From Lachnospiraceae bacterium (GTDB lineage Bacteria; Bacillota; Clostridia; Lachnospirales; Lachnospiraceae), in NCBI GenBank assembly GCA_022763925.1, contig JALERW010000016.1:1-64000 (forward strand): a DNA stretch of 64,000 nucleotides, given 5' to 3'. Within the stretch, counting starts at the first letter, position 1. Each line of letters starts with the position of its first letter. The notes beneath the pieces were generated by a model. The model was given only the letters and a program-made list of their open reading frames with translations, ran no database searches and had not been told where the DNA came from. The translations under genes were made by a program, and so were the position numbers. Below, piece by piece: positions 53,846 through 62,111 of the stretch.

Positions 53846-53905
53846 ATGACAGTAAGAAAAACAAATATGAGGAAGAGCGGACGAATGTGCTGTTGTCTTC
53901 CCTAA
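53846..53905 (+). CDS. Cys-rich leader peptide (19 codons) before cysK
   Basis: Too short for the ORF track. AAAGGAG lies eight bases before ATG. The peptide is basic at the start ([13 protein letters not shown]) and ends MCCCLP, with three consecutive Cys codons (TGC TGT TGT) just before the stop. The stop lies 86 bases before cysK. Ribosome pausing at these codons when Cys-tRNA is scarce would be a natural sensor. No intrinsic terminator is visible between it and cysK. Confidence 0.65.
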   Translation: MTVRKTNMRKSGRMCCCLP

Positions 53906-53991
53906 AGAGAAAGCATTTACAGATACAAACAAAAAGTAAGAAAAGGAACACGGACGAAACAATATTTGAATCATGTAAGGAGGAAAAGAAA

Positions 53992-54924
53992 ATGGCAAAT
54001 ATTTATAAAGGAACTCTTGGACTGATCGGGAATACCCCCCTGGTGGAAGTGGTGAATATTGAGAAGGAGCTTGGACTGGAAGCTTCGGTGCTGGCGAAGC
54101 TGGAATATTTCAATCCGGCCGGAAGTGTAAAGGACCGTATCGCAAAGGCAATGATTGAGGATGCTGAGCAGAGAGGAGTTCTGAAGGAAGGCTCCGTAAT
54201 TATCGAACCCACATCCGGGAATACAGGCATCGGCCTTGCTTCTATTGCAGCTGCCAAGGGATACCGGATTATTCTTACCATGCCGGAGACGATGAGCGTG
54301 GAGAGAAGAAATATTTTACGGGCATACGGTGCAGAACTGGTTCTGACAGACGGAACCAAGGGAATGAAGGGAGCCATTGCCAAGGCAGAGGAGCTGGCGG
54401 CAGAGATTCCCGGAAGTTTTATCCCGGGCCAGTTTGTTAACCCGGCGAATCCGGCGATACACAGAAGCACTACCGGTCCTGAGATCTGGAAGGATACCGA
54501 CGGAGCCGTGGATATTTTTGTCGCAGGCGTAGGAACCGGCGGAACGCTGACCGGTGTCGGTGAGTATCTGAAAGCACAGAACCCGGACGTGAAGATCGTG
54601 GCGGTTGAGCCGGCAGGTTCTCCGGTTCTTTCCGAAGGCAAGGGAGGCCCGCACAAGATCCAGGGTATCGGTGCAGGATTTGTACCGGATGTGCTGAATA
54701 CGAAGGTTTATGATGAGATTATTAAAGTAGAGAATGAGGATGCATTTGCAACGGGCAAGCTGATCGCGAAGAAGGAGGGCGTCCTGGTGGGAATCTCTTC
54801 CGGAGCAGCGCTGTTTGCAGCGATTCAGCTGGCGAAGCGGCCGGAGAATAAAGGCAAGACCATTGTGGCACTGCTGCCGGATAACGGAGACCGGTATTAT
54901 TCCACCCCACTCTTTGCAGAGTAA
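53992..54924 (+). CDS. cysK: Cysteine synthase A
   Basis: ATG 53992 after TAAGGAGG. 310 residues with [29 protein letters not shown] (PLP Lys), [25 protein letters not shown] and [10 protein letters not shown]: a full OASS fold. It makes cysteine from O-acetylserine and sulfide. Transcribed from the CCGATAGGAAATA promoter with metY and yezD. Confidence 0.96.
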   Translation: MANIYKGTLGLIGNTPLVEVVNIEKELGLEASVLAKLEYFNPAGSVKDRIAKAMIEDAEQRGVLKEGSVIIEPTSGNTGIGLASIAAAKGYRIILTMPETMSVERRNILRAYGAELVLTDGTKGMKGAIAKAEELAAEIPGSFIPGQFVNPANPAIHRSTTGPEIWKDTDGAVDIFVAGVGTGGTLTGVGEYLKAQNPDVKIVAVEPAGSPVLSEGKGGPHKIQGIGAGFVPDVLNTKVYDEIIKVENEDAFATGKLIAKKEGVLVGISSGAALFAAIQLAKRPENKGKTIVALLPDNGDRYYSTPLFAE

Positions 54925-54972
54925 AAGGAACAACAGAACAGAAAAAACACAGAAAGAATGAGGAATCCCGAT

Positions 54973-56283
54973 ATGAGCGAGAAAATCACAAGAGAAAACA
55001 GAAAATTCAAATTTGAAACATTACAGCTTCACGTAGGACAGGAAAAACCGGATCCGGTTACGGATGCGAGAGCGGTTCCGATTTACCAGACATCCTCTTA
55101 TGTATTCCGCAACTGCGATCATGCTGCGGCGAGGTTTGGCCTTTCGGATGCCGGAAATATTTATGGGCGTCTTACCAATCCCACCGAGGATGTGTTTGAA
55201 CAGAGAATTGCAGCTTTGGAAGGCGGTGTGGCGGCGCTGGCCGTTGCATCCGGAGCAGCAGCCATCACCTATACGATTGAGAATCTCGCTCAGAATGGTG
55301 ATCACATTGTATCTGCCAAAAATATTTACGGCGGATCTTATAACCTTCTTGCCCATACGCTTCCGCAGTATGGAATTACCACCACCTTTGTGGATGTTTT
55401 TGATCTTGATGCGGTGGAAGCTGCGATTCAGGATAATACGAAGGCTGTTTATATTGAGACACTTGGAAATCCCAACTCGGATGTGGTGGACATTGAGGCG
55501 GTGGCAAAGATCGCCCATGCCCACAAGATCCCTCTGGTGATCGACAATACATTTGCTACCCCGTATCTGGTAAGACCCATTGAATACGGCGCAGATATTG
55601 TCGTACATTCTGCAACCAAGTTTATCGGAGGACACGGAACCAGCATCGGCGGTGTAATCATCGACAGCGGCAAATTCGACTGGGAGGCATCGGGCAAATT
55701 CCCGTCCCTTACGGAACCGAACCCGAGCTATCATGGCATCAGCTTTACAAAAGCGGTCGGTCCTGCGGCGTTTGTAACAAAAATCCGGGCGATTCTTCTC
55801 AGAGATACAGGAGCAACCATTTCTCCGTTTAATTCCTTCCTGTTCTTACAGGGGCTGGAGACTCTGTCCCTTCGTGTGGAGAGACATGTGGAGAATGCAT
55901 TGAAGGTTGTGGATTATCTGAAAAATCATCCTCAGGTGGAGGCGGTTCATCATCCGTCTGTATCTGAAGATGAAAGTCAGAAGGGACTTTATGCAAAATA
56001 TTTCCCCAATGGCGGCGGATCCATTTTTACGTTTGAAATCAAAGGGGATGCAAAGAAGGCAAAGGATTTCATTGATAATCTGGAATTGTTCTCTCTGCTG
56101 GCCAACGTGGCAGATGTGAAGTCTCTTGTGATCCATCCGGCAACGACGACTCACAGCCAGTGCACCGAGGAGGAACTGCTGGATCAGGGTATTAAGCCGA
56201 ATACGATCCGTCTGTCCATCGGAACGGAGAATATTGATGACATCATTCAGGATCTGGATGAGGCATTTAAGGCAGTAGAGTAA
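54973..56283 (+). CDS. metY: O-acetylhomoserine sulfhydrylase (Cys/Met metabolism PLP enzyme)
   Basis: The start at ATG 54973 has TGAGGA eight bases upstream; the track start has none. 436 residues: YQTSSYVF, YGRLTNPT, ALEGGVAALAVASGAAAITY, DNTFATPYLVRPIEYGADIVVHSATKFIGGHG (PLP Lys), SLLANVADVKSLVIHPATTTH. The long (about 430 residues) form is typical of MetY. It makes homocysteine from O-acetylhomoserine and sulfide, so the operon assimilates sulfide into both amino acids. Confidence 0.93.
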   Translation: MSEKITRENRKFKFETLQLHVGQEKPDPVTDARAVPIYQTSSYVFRNCDHAAARFGLSDAGNIYGRLTNPTEDVFEQRIAALEGGVAALAVASGAAAITYTIENLAQNGDHIVSAKNIYGGSYNLLAHTLPQYGITTTFVDVFDLDAVEAAIQDNTKAVYIETLGNPNSDVVDIEAVAKIAHAHKIPLVIDNTFATPYLVRPIEYGADIVVHSATKFIGGHGTSIGGVIIDSGKFDWEASGKFPSLTEPNPSYHGISFTKAVGPAAFVTKIRAILLRDTGATISPFNSFLFLQGLETLSLRVERHVENALKVVDYLKNHPQVEAVHHPSVSEDESQKGLYAKYFPNGGGSIFTFEIKGDAKKAKDFIDNLELFSLLANVADVKSLVIHPATTTHSQCTEEELLDQGIKPNTIRLSIGTENIDDIIQDLDEAFKAVE

Positions 56284-56293
56284 ATGAGACGCT

Positions 56294-56443
56294 ATGGAAC
56301 AGACAAAAATAACCAGGGAAGATCTTCTGAAGATCAAGGCGTTCATTGAGTCTGTGCGGTTCGGTTCTGTCAGCGTTATCATACAGGATGGAAAAATTGT
56401 TCAGATTGAAAAGAATGAAAAAATGCGATTGAATAATTTATAA
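56294..56443 (+). CDS. yezD: YezD family (DUF2292) small protein
   Basis: Too short for the ORF track. 49 residues: a helix LLKIKAFIESV, then FGSVSVIIQDGKIVQIEKNEKMRL, the DUF2292 pattern (FGSV-I-QDG-IVQI). These proteins occur with sulfur assimilation genes in many bacteria; function unknown. It begins 10 bases after metY and ends before a strong terminator. Confidence 0.85.
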   Translation: MEQTKITREDLLKIKAFIESVRFGSVSVIIQDGKIVQIEKNEKMRLNNL

Positions 56444-56458
56444 ACAGGCTGACCGGAA

Positions 56459-56521
56459 AACCGGAGGTTTTTAGTAAAGTTGAAGGAGAAAATCCTCAAC
56501 TCTGGAACCTCCGGTTTTTTT
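56459..56521 (+). terminator. Terminator of cysK-metY-yezD
   Basis: Outer stem AACCGGAGGTT/AACCTCCGGTT, inner stem AGTTGA/TCAACT, then seven T. Confidence 0.9.
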
Positions 56522-56579
56522 GCGCCATGAAACCGCAGGAATGCATGAAGCAAAAATAAGACAAAAGGATGGATTTGTG

Positions 56580-57383
56580 ATGAAAAACAGAAAAACAGCA
56601 GCAATATTGGGAACGATAATGATAACCGCAGGCCTTCTGGCAGGATGCACAAAGGAGAAGGCAGAAGCGGATGTACAGCCGGAGGAAAGTCAGGAGGAAG
56701 CTGTGCAGGATACGTCTGAAAAGACACAGACCGGTAATGTGACGGTGGTGGAAGCCGCATTGGAGGAAGGCTCCAAGCCGCTCAGCTATGAAGATGAGAA
56801 TGGAAATCAGGTGGGCTATGAGGTAGATGTTCTGAATGCGGTGGATGATCTGATCGAGGAGTATGATTTTGATGTGGAATTTGTAAGCGGAGAGGCTGCT
56901 TCCATCGGACTGGATACCGGAAAATATGCTCTGATCGGAGGGGGACTTTATAAAACAGCAGAACGGGAAGAAAAATATCTGCTTCCCGAACATGTAAACG
57001 GTGTGAGCCTGATCTATATTTATGTGAGGGAGGATGACGATTCCATTCACAGCCTGGATGATCTGGTGGGAAAGAAGATATCTCCGGTAACTCCGAACGG
57101 AGGAATTTATAATCTTCTGACGTCCTATAATGAGGAACATCCGGATGTGCCCCTTACCTTTGAAACCTCAGAGGATATTGCCGTGGCGGAACGCTTTGCT
57201 TCTCTGGATGCGGGAGAGTGCGATGCGGTAGTGCTTCCCAATAATCTCGGCTTCGAGGAGATTAAAGAGCAGCTTGGGCTGAAGCTGAAGGCTGTACAGC
57301 CTCCGGTAAAGATCAACGGAACCTTATCAGAGCTGAATGAAAAATGGTATGGCGAGGATACCCTTGTTTATCTGGACGAATAA
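56580..57383 (+). CDS. Amino acid ABC transporter substrate-binding lipoprotein (PAAT type)
   Basis: ATG 56580. Lipobox MITAGLLAGCTK, acidic linker, then the SBP_bac_3 fold: VGYEVDVLNAVDDLIEEYDF, GLYKTAEREEKYL, SLDDLVGKKISPVTPNG, ERFASLDAGECDAVVLPN. 267 residues. It heads a cassette whose next three genes are broken, so it may no longer have a working partner except the permease at 59896. The position between two sulfur operons suggests a sulfur-containing amino acid. Confidence 0.8.
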   Translation: MKNRKTAAILGTIMITAGLLAGCTKEKAEADVQPEESQEEAVQDTSEKTQTGNVTVVEAALEEGSKPLSYEDENGNQVGYEVDVLNAVDDLIEEYDFDVEFVSGEAASIGLDTGKYALIGGGLYKTAEREEKYLLPEHVNGVSLIYIYVREDDDSIHSLDDLVGKKISPVTPNGGIYNLLTSYNEEHPDVPLTFETSEDIAVAERFASLDAGECDAVVLPNNLGFEEIKEQLGLKLKAVQPPVKINGTLSELNEKWYGEDTLVYLDE

Positions 57384-57395
57384 GGAGCGTCGGTT

Positions 57396-58441
57396 ATGGA
57401 ATATATGAATAAAAAGGAACGGATACAGGCGGCGCTTGAGGGACAGGAGACCGACCGGGTGCCGGTGAGTCTGTGGATGCATTTTTCAGCGGCAGATCAG
57501 GACTCAGAAGCCTGGCAGAGGCACAGACAGCTTTTGTGGATAAATATGATTTTGATTTTCTGAAGCTGATGCCCTTCGGACTGTACGGGGTTCAGGATTA
57601 TGGAGTAAAGGTAAAGATTTTTCACCAGGTAAATCATCCGCCGGTGGTGGAGGATTACGCCATTCATGATGTAAAGGACTGGGAGCGGGTGGAACCGCTC
57701 CCGGGATATTACGGAAGTTACGGAAAGCAGGTTCAGGCTGCCGCCTGGGCAGTCAGGCTGGCAAATGGCCGCTATCCGGTGATTCAGACAATTTTCAGTC
57801 CGCTCACAACTGCAAGAAAGATGGCCGGTGACCGGATCCTGGTGGATATGCTGGAACATCCGAAGCTTTTCGAACAGGCACTGCAGGCGATTACGGAGAC
57901 GACCATTCACTTTGTAAATGCCAATATAGCGGCAGGTGCGGACGGATTTTTCTTTGCTACCCAGTGTGCCAATACGGATTATATGAGCGAGGAGGCATAT
58001 CGGAATTTCGGAAGCATCTATGATTTTCAGGTAATCAACTCCTACAGAAATCTCACTTGGTTTCATGTGGCCCATATTCATGGGGATAACGGAATGTTTG
58101 ATCTGATCAGTCATTATCCGGTAAACTGTATAAACTGGCATGATCGGTGGAGCAGTCCTTCGCTTAAGGAAGCAAGGTAGCGTACGGATAAGTGTCTGAT
58201 GGGAGGAATTCGGGAACGGGGCTGGTATGATGCGAGTGGACAAAAGCAAAAGGATGCCATATTGAATACAGGAAGTGTCGATGAGGTGGAGGCCCATGTC
58301 CTGGAGGCTGTTGCAGAGACGGATGGAAAGGGTCTGATCCTCGGTCCGGGATGTGTGGCAGACCAGCTGGTACCTGAGAAAAATATCTATGCGGTGAGAA
58401 GGGCTGCTTCCCGGTATCAGCGCTACCTCGATGCGGGCTGA
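57396..58441 (+). pseudogene. Uroporphyrinogen decarboxylase-family protein, frameshift plus in-frame stop
   Basis: Read from ATG 57396: NKKERIQAALEGQETDRVPVSLWMHF, the usual start of UroD-family/corrinoid methyltransferase-like proteins. Near 57500-57520 the homology moves to another frame (LAEAQTAFVDKYDFDFLKLMPFGLYG). That frame meets a TAG at 58178-58180 in ...SLKEAR, but continues in the same frame past it (RTDKCLMGGI ... DGKGLILGPGCVADQLVPEKNI) to a normal end at 58441. One indel and one nonsense change are enough to explain it. Products of this family transfer methyl groups or decarboxylate uroporphyrinogen. Confidence 0.85.
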
Positions 58442-58453
58442 GGGGGAAGGATT

Positions 58454-59205
58454 ATGCTTAAGGTAAGTCATATCAGAAAGTCCTTCGGGGAGAAAGAAGT
58501 CCTGAAGGACGTAAGCCTCGAAGTGGATAAAGGGGATGTGGTAGCGATCATTGGCCCGAGCGGAACCGGGAAACCCACCCTGCTTCGCTGCATGAACTGC
58601 CTGGAGAAGGCGGACGGCGGGAGTATTGCGATTCAGGATGCAAAGTATACATTTCCAAAATCTCCCAGAAAGGAACTGCTGAGGCTGCGCAGAAAGACGG
58701 CAATGGTATTTCAGCATTTTATCTGTTTCGGAATATGACAGCACTGGAAAATGTGATGGAGGGACTGGTCACGGTACAGCATATTCCGAAAAACCAGGCC
58801 AGGGAAGCGGCAATGGAAGAGCTGAAACGGGTAGGGCTCCAGGAGGAAGCAGATCAGTATCCAAGCCGGCTTTCCGGAGGGCAGCAGCAGCGGGTGGCCA
58901 TTGCCCGGGCACTGACATTAAAGCCTCAGGTCATTCTGTTTGATGAGCCGACCTCCGCCCTGGATCCCGAGCTGGTGGGGGAAGTGCTGGATACCATGAA
59001 GAAGATTGCCGGAACGGGAATCACGATGATTGTTGTCACCCATGAGATGAGTTTCGCCAGGACCGTGGCAAACCGTGTGGTGTTTATGTCAGAGGGACGA
59101 ATTGTGGAGCAGGGGAAGCCGGAGGAAATTTTCAGAAATCCGAAAGAGGAGGCCACGAGAAAGTTCCTGAACCGGATTCTGGAACAGTTTGTATATCAGA
59201 TCTGA
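58454..59205 (+). pseudogene. Amino acid ABC transporter ATP-binding protein, frameshifted
   Basis: The first part (58454-58738) has Walker [13 protein letters not shown], with Pro in place of the usual Ser/Thr, and Q-loop VFQHF. After that the frame should read [12 protein letters not shown]; that continuation is found in another frame (58735-59205) with signature [16 protein letters not shown], Walker [15 protein letters not shown] and [10 protein letters not shown] single missing base near 58716-58722 explains the break. GlnQ/TcyC-like subfamily. Confidence 0.88.
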
Positions 59206-59219
59206 CAAAGGAGAATATC

Positions 59220-59893
59220 ATGCAGATTCAATTTGCCTATATAGGAAAAATGCTCCGGATAATCGGAGGGGCCGTACCGTATACTCTTTTTATTACGGCG
59301 GTTTCCGGCATTCTGGGGCTTTTGCTGGCCGTGGCAAGAGGAAGAGGAAAAGGAGTGCTTTATCATGTGCTCGGAGTATATGTATCCTTTTTCAGGAGCA
59401 CTCCATGTATCACTCATATTTTCCTGGCCTATTACGGAGTCCCTCTGCTGATGAAGCTTCTGATTCCGGGATGGGAGGATACGAACGGCCGTACATTTTA
59501 TGCGATTCTGGCGTTGTCCCTGTTTAACGGCTCCCATATGTCTGAATTTATACGTCCGGCTTATCTGTCTGTGGAGAAGGGACAGCTGGATGCGGCAGAC
59601 AGTATTGGCATGGGCGCTGGAAGCGGTTTGTCCGGGTGATCTTTCCGCAGATGCTTCCGGTAGCGATGCCCAATCTGGAAAATGCCATGATCGAGCTTGT
59701 AAAGGACACATCCGTATTATATATGATCGGGCTGACGGATATTATGGGGAAAGCGAAAAAACTGATCACCAATGATTACGGAGTAAGAAAGCTGGAGGTG
59801 TATCTTGCGGCGGCCTGTCTCTATTGGGTGATTACATTCGTTGTATCGAAAGCCTTTCGGCAGCTTTCCAGAAAATGCATCAGGGAGTGGTAA
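59220..59893 (+). pseudogene. Amino acid ABC transporter permease, frameshifted
   Basis: The first frame has YTLFITAVSGILGLLLAVARG and the coupling loop PAYLSVEKGQLDAADSIGMG, then goes off as AGSGLSG-stop. In the next frame WKRFVRVIFPQMLPVAMPNLENAMIELVKDTSVLYMIGLTDIM continues the HisM-family sequence. Restoring one G near 59614 (GGCATGGG) joins the frames as GMGRWKRF. Otherwise a normal PAAT permease. Confidence 0.88.
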
Positions 59894-59895
59894 AC

Positions 59896-60564
59896 ATGAT
59901 ACATATGGAGTACATTTTGGAAGATATTGTAAGAATTCTTACGGTAGTTCCCTTTACGCTGCTGTCCGCCGTACTCATTCTGGCTGTGGGTGTTGCGCTT
60001 GGAATGGTTTGGGCGCTGATTCAGCTCTATCGTATTCCGGTATTGTCCGGAGCCGTGAAGGGGCTGATTGCATGTATCCGGGGAGTTCCCCTTCTGATTC
60101 ATCTGTATCTGGCTTATTGCTTTCTTCCGGGAGTGATTCAGGCCCTGTTCGGACCAGAGACGGAGGTACCGGCCCTTGCGGTTATGCTTGCGGCATATGG
60201 AATTTATATATCGGCAGGCCAGTCGGAGAATATGAAGGGAGCCTTTACTGCGGTAGAGCAGGGGCAGTGGGATGCAGCCGCTTCCATCGGCATGGGAAGA
60301 TGGCAGACTCTAAAAAGAGTCGTTTTCCCACAGATGGTGCGGATTGTGACTCCGGTTATATTTAACAGCTATCTGGGAGTGGTGAAAGGGATGTCTCTGG
60401 CATTCACCATCGGAGTACAGGATATTATGGCGGTTGCCAAGCTGTGCTCTCTGGAAAATTACGGTTATCTGGAATCCTATATTGCAGCCGGGCTTGTGTA
60501 CTGGGCTCTTTGTCAGATGATGGGAACAGGCTTTAAAAAGCTGGAGACGGCAATACCCTATTAG
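59896..60564 (+). CDS. Amino acid ABC transporter permease (PAAT/HisM family)
   Basis: ATG 59896 after AGGGAG. 222 residues, about five spans, with ACIRGVPLLIHLYLAYCFLPG and coupling loop AFTAVEQGQWDAAASIGMGRWQTLKRVVFPQMVRIVTPV, DIMAVAKLCSLENYGYLE. Intact, while its presumed partner permease and ATPase are broken. Three bases after the broken permease. Confidence 0.88.
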   Translation: MIHMEYILEDIVRILTVVPFTLLSAVLILAVGVALGMVWALIQLYRIPVLSGAVKGLIACIRGVPLLIHLYLAYCFLPGVIQALFGPETEVPALAVMLAAYGIYISAGQSENMKGAFTAVEQGQWDAAASIGMGRWQTLKRVVFPQMVRIVTPVIFNSYLGVVKGMSLAFTIGVQDIMAVAKLCSLENYGYLESYIAAGLVYWALCQMMGTGFKKLETAIPY

Positions 60565-60632
60565 TGTTTCGAGGGATAATTTATGTGTGGATTATTCGGG
60601 CAGAAAAGTGTAAGAAAAAGTGAAAAAAGCAG

Positions 60633-60684
60633 TTGACAAACCTTTGGGAAGGTGCTAATATTCCTATAAAGCCGATAGGAAATA
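60633..60684 (+). promoter_or_regulatory. Promoter and candidate sulfur operator of the met transporter operon
   Basis: TTGACA (60633-60638), 17 bases ending GGTGC, TAATAT (60656-60661), then CCGATAGGAAATA (60672-60684). TTCCTAT-AAAGCCG-ATAGGAA is a perfect 7-base inverted repeat across the start region. Confidence 0.72.
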
Positions 60685-60729
60685 AGAAAAAGAAAGATGT
60701 ATTTTTTTCAGATGAGAGGAGGAAAAGGC

Positions 60730-60903
60730 ATGAGCAGCAGAAGAATTCGGAGCGGAAAAGCTATAGACTGGAAAACCGTCATGTGTTATGATATGTGCAT
60801 GTGCTGCGATATGGACATGTGTTTTGGTATGTGCATGTGCCGCATCATGAAGGATCAGACGCCTTTTGCCTCTGACGGACACATTGACTTCGATTTGTCG
60901 TAG
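60730..60903 (+). CDS. Met-Cys repeat leader peptide (57 codons) before metQ
   Basis: AGAGGAGG eight bases before ATG 60730 favours this start over the track start at 60697. The basic N terminus (SSRRIRSGK) is followed by VMCYDMCMCCDMDMCFGMC, with seven Cys and eight internal Met in about 25 residues. At DNA level ATGTGCATGTGC occurs twice (60793-60804, 60829-60840). A terminator lies 55 bases after the stop and metQ 177 bases after it. Best read as a sulfur amino acid sensing leader; a small metal-binding peptide is an alternative. Confidence 0.68.
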   Translation: MSSRRIRSGKAIDWKTVMCYDMCMCCDMDMCFGMCMCRIMKDQTPFASDGHIDFDLS

Positions 60904-60956
60904 GGTGTCCGGCTCATTGCTGAAGTTACCCGCCGGGTTATATCAGATATGTAAGA

Positions 60957-60986
60957 AGCAGGAGGCAGAACGCTTCCTGTTTTTTA
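60957..60986 (+). terminator. Intrinsic terminator between the Met-Cys leader and metQ
   Basis: CAGGAGGC/GCTTCCTG stem (one G-T pair), five-base loop, then TTTTTTATTTT. It sits inside the transcription unit, so it is a candidate attenuator. Confidence 0.78.
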
Positions 60987-61080
60987 TTTTCCGGGAGGGA
61001 CTTGCGTAAAGATGGTAATTCCGATCGAGCACATCGGATTTGCATATTATTTATATTTCAAAAGAAAGAAGGATGAAATT

Positions 61081-61965
61081 ATGAAAAAGTTTATTGCATT
61101 ACTGTTGACCGGCGCTCTGGCTGTATCTGCACTGACCGGATGCGGTTCCAAGGAAGAGAGCGCAGCTCCTGCAGCGGAAGTGCAGGAGGAGACGAAGGAT
61201 GAGGCAGAGGAAGCAGAAGCTCCCGCAGAGGAAAAAGGAACCATTACAGTGGCTGCATCCGCAACGCCCCATGCAGAGATTCTGGAGCAGGCAAAGCCGA
61301 TCCTTGCGGAAGAGGGATGGGATCTGCAGGTAACCGTATTTGATGATTATGTACAGCCGAACCTGGTAGTGGAGAGCGGAGATTTTGATGCCAACTATTT
61401 CCAGCATATCCCATATCTGGAGAACTTCAATGAAGAGCAGGGAACCCACCTGGTAAATGCAGGCGGCATTCACTATGAGCCCTTTGGAATTTATCCGGGA
61501 ACAAAGGCAAGTCTGGACGAGCTTGCTGAGGGAGATGTGATCGCAGTTCCCAATGATACCACCAATGAGGCAAGAGCCCTTCTTCTTCTGGAGGCAAACG
61601 GTGTTATCAAGATAAAAGAGGGTGCAGGACTTACTGCTACTGTTCTGGATATCGAGGAGAACCCGAAGAACATCCAGATCCAGGAGCTTGAAGCTGCGCA
61701 GGTATCCCGCGTAAAGGATGAGGTTGCATTTGTTGTTCTGAACGGTAATTACGCACTGGAAGCAGGCTTCTCCGTAGCAAAGGATTCCATCGCATATGAG
61801 TCCGCAGACTCCGAAGCAGCCAAGACCTATGTGAATGTGATTGCTGTCAAGGAAGGCAATGAGACCAGTGAGGCAATCAAGGCTCTCGTGGCAGCATTGA
61901 CCTCTGATGAGATCGTAACCTATATCGAAGATACCTATGACGGAGCGGTTGTTCCGTTTAAATAG
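61081..61965 (+). CDS. metQ: Methionine ABC transporter substrate-binding lipoprotein
   Basis: ATG 61081 after GAAGGATG. Lipobox VSALTGCGSK and acidic linker, then the NlpA/MetQ fold: ITVAASATPHAEILEQAKPIL, DYVQPNLVVESGDFDANYFQHIPYLENF, GIYPGTKASLDELAEGDVIAVPND and SDEIVTYIEDTYDGAVVPF. 294 residues. First structural gene of metQNI, binding Met or related sulfur amino acids. Confidence 0.95.
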   Translation: MKKFIALLLTGALAVSALTGCGSKEESAAPAAEVQEETKDEAEEAEAPAEEKGTITVAASATPHAEILEQAKPILAEEGWDLQVTVFDDYVQPNLVVESGDFDANYFQHIPYLENFNEEQGTHLVNAGGIHYEPFGIYPGTKASLDELAEGDVIAVPNDTTNEARALLLLEANGVIKIKEGAGLTATVLDIEENPKNIQIQELEAAQVSRVKDEVAFVVLNGNYALEAGFSVAKDSIAYESADSEAAKTYVNVIAVKEGNETSEAIKALVAALTSDEIVTYIEDTYDGAVVPFK

Positions 61966-62111
61966 GAAATGTACACGGACGCGGAATGAAGCGTTGAAAT
62001 GAACAGACCGGCAGAAAATGTGCTCGTTCTCTGCCGCCGGGAGGGTGCCTCCGAGGAAACAGGATTTTCTCCGGGGACACCCTTGTGATGAATTTACAGG
62101 AGGATATAACT

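Noticed and set aside
58199-58441. Separate small gene after the UroD ORF
   Set aside because: It is in the same frame as the UroD ORF beyond a single TAG and carries the family C terminus.
58735-59205. Independent ATPase gene
   Set aside because: It lacks Walker A and continues the upstream frame exactly, so it is the second half of a frameshifted gene.
60697-60729. Longer start for the Met-Cys leader
   Set aside because: The ATG at 60697 has no ribosome site, while AGAGGAGG is well spaced for ATG 60730.
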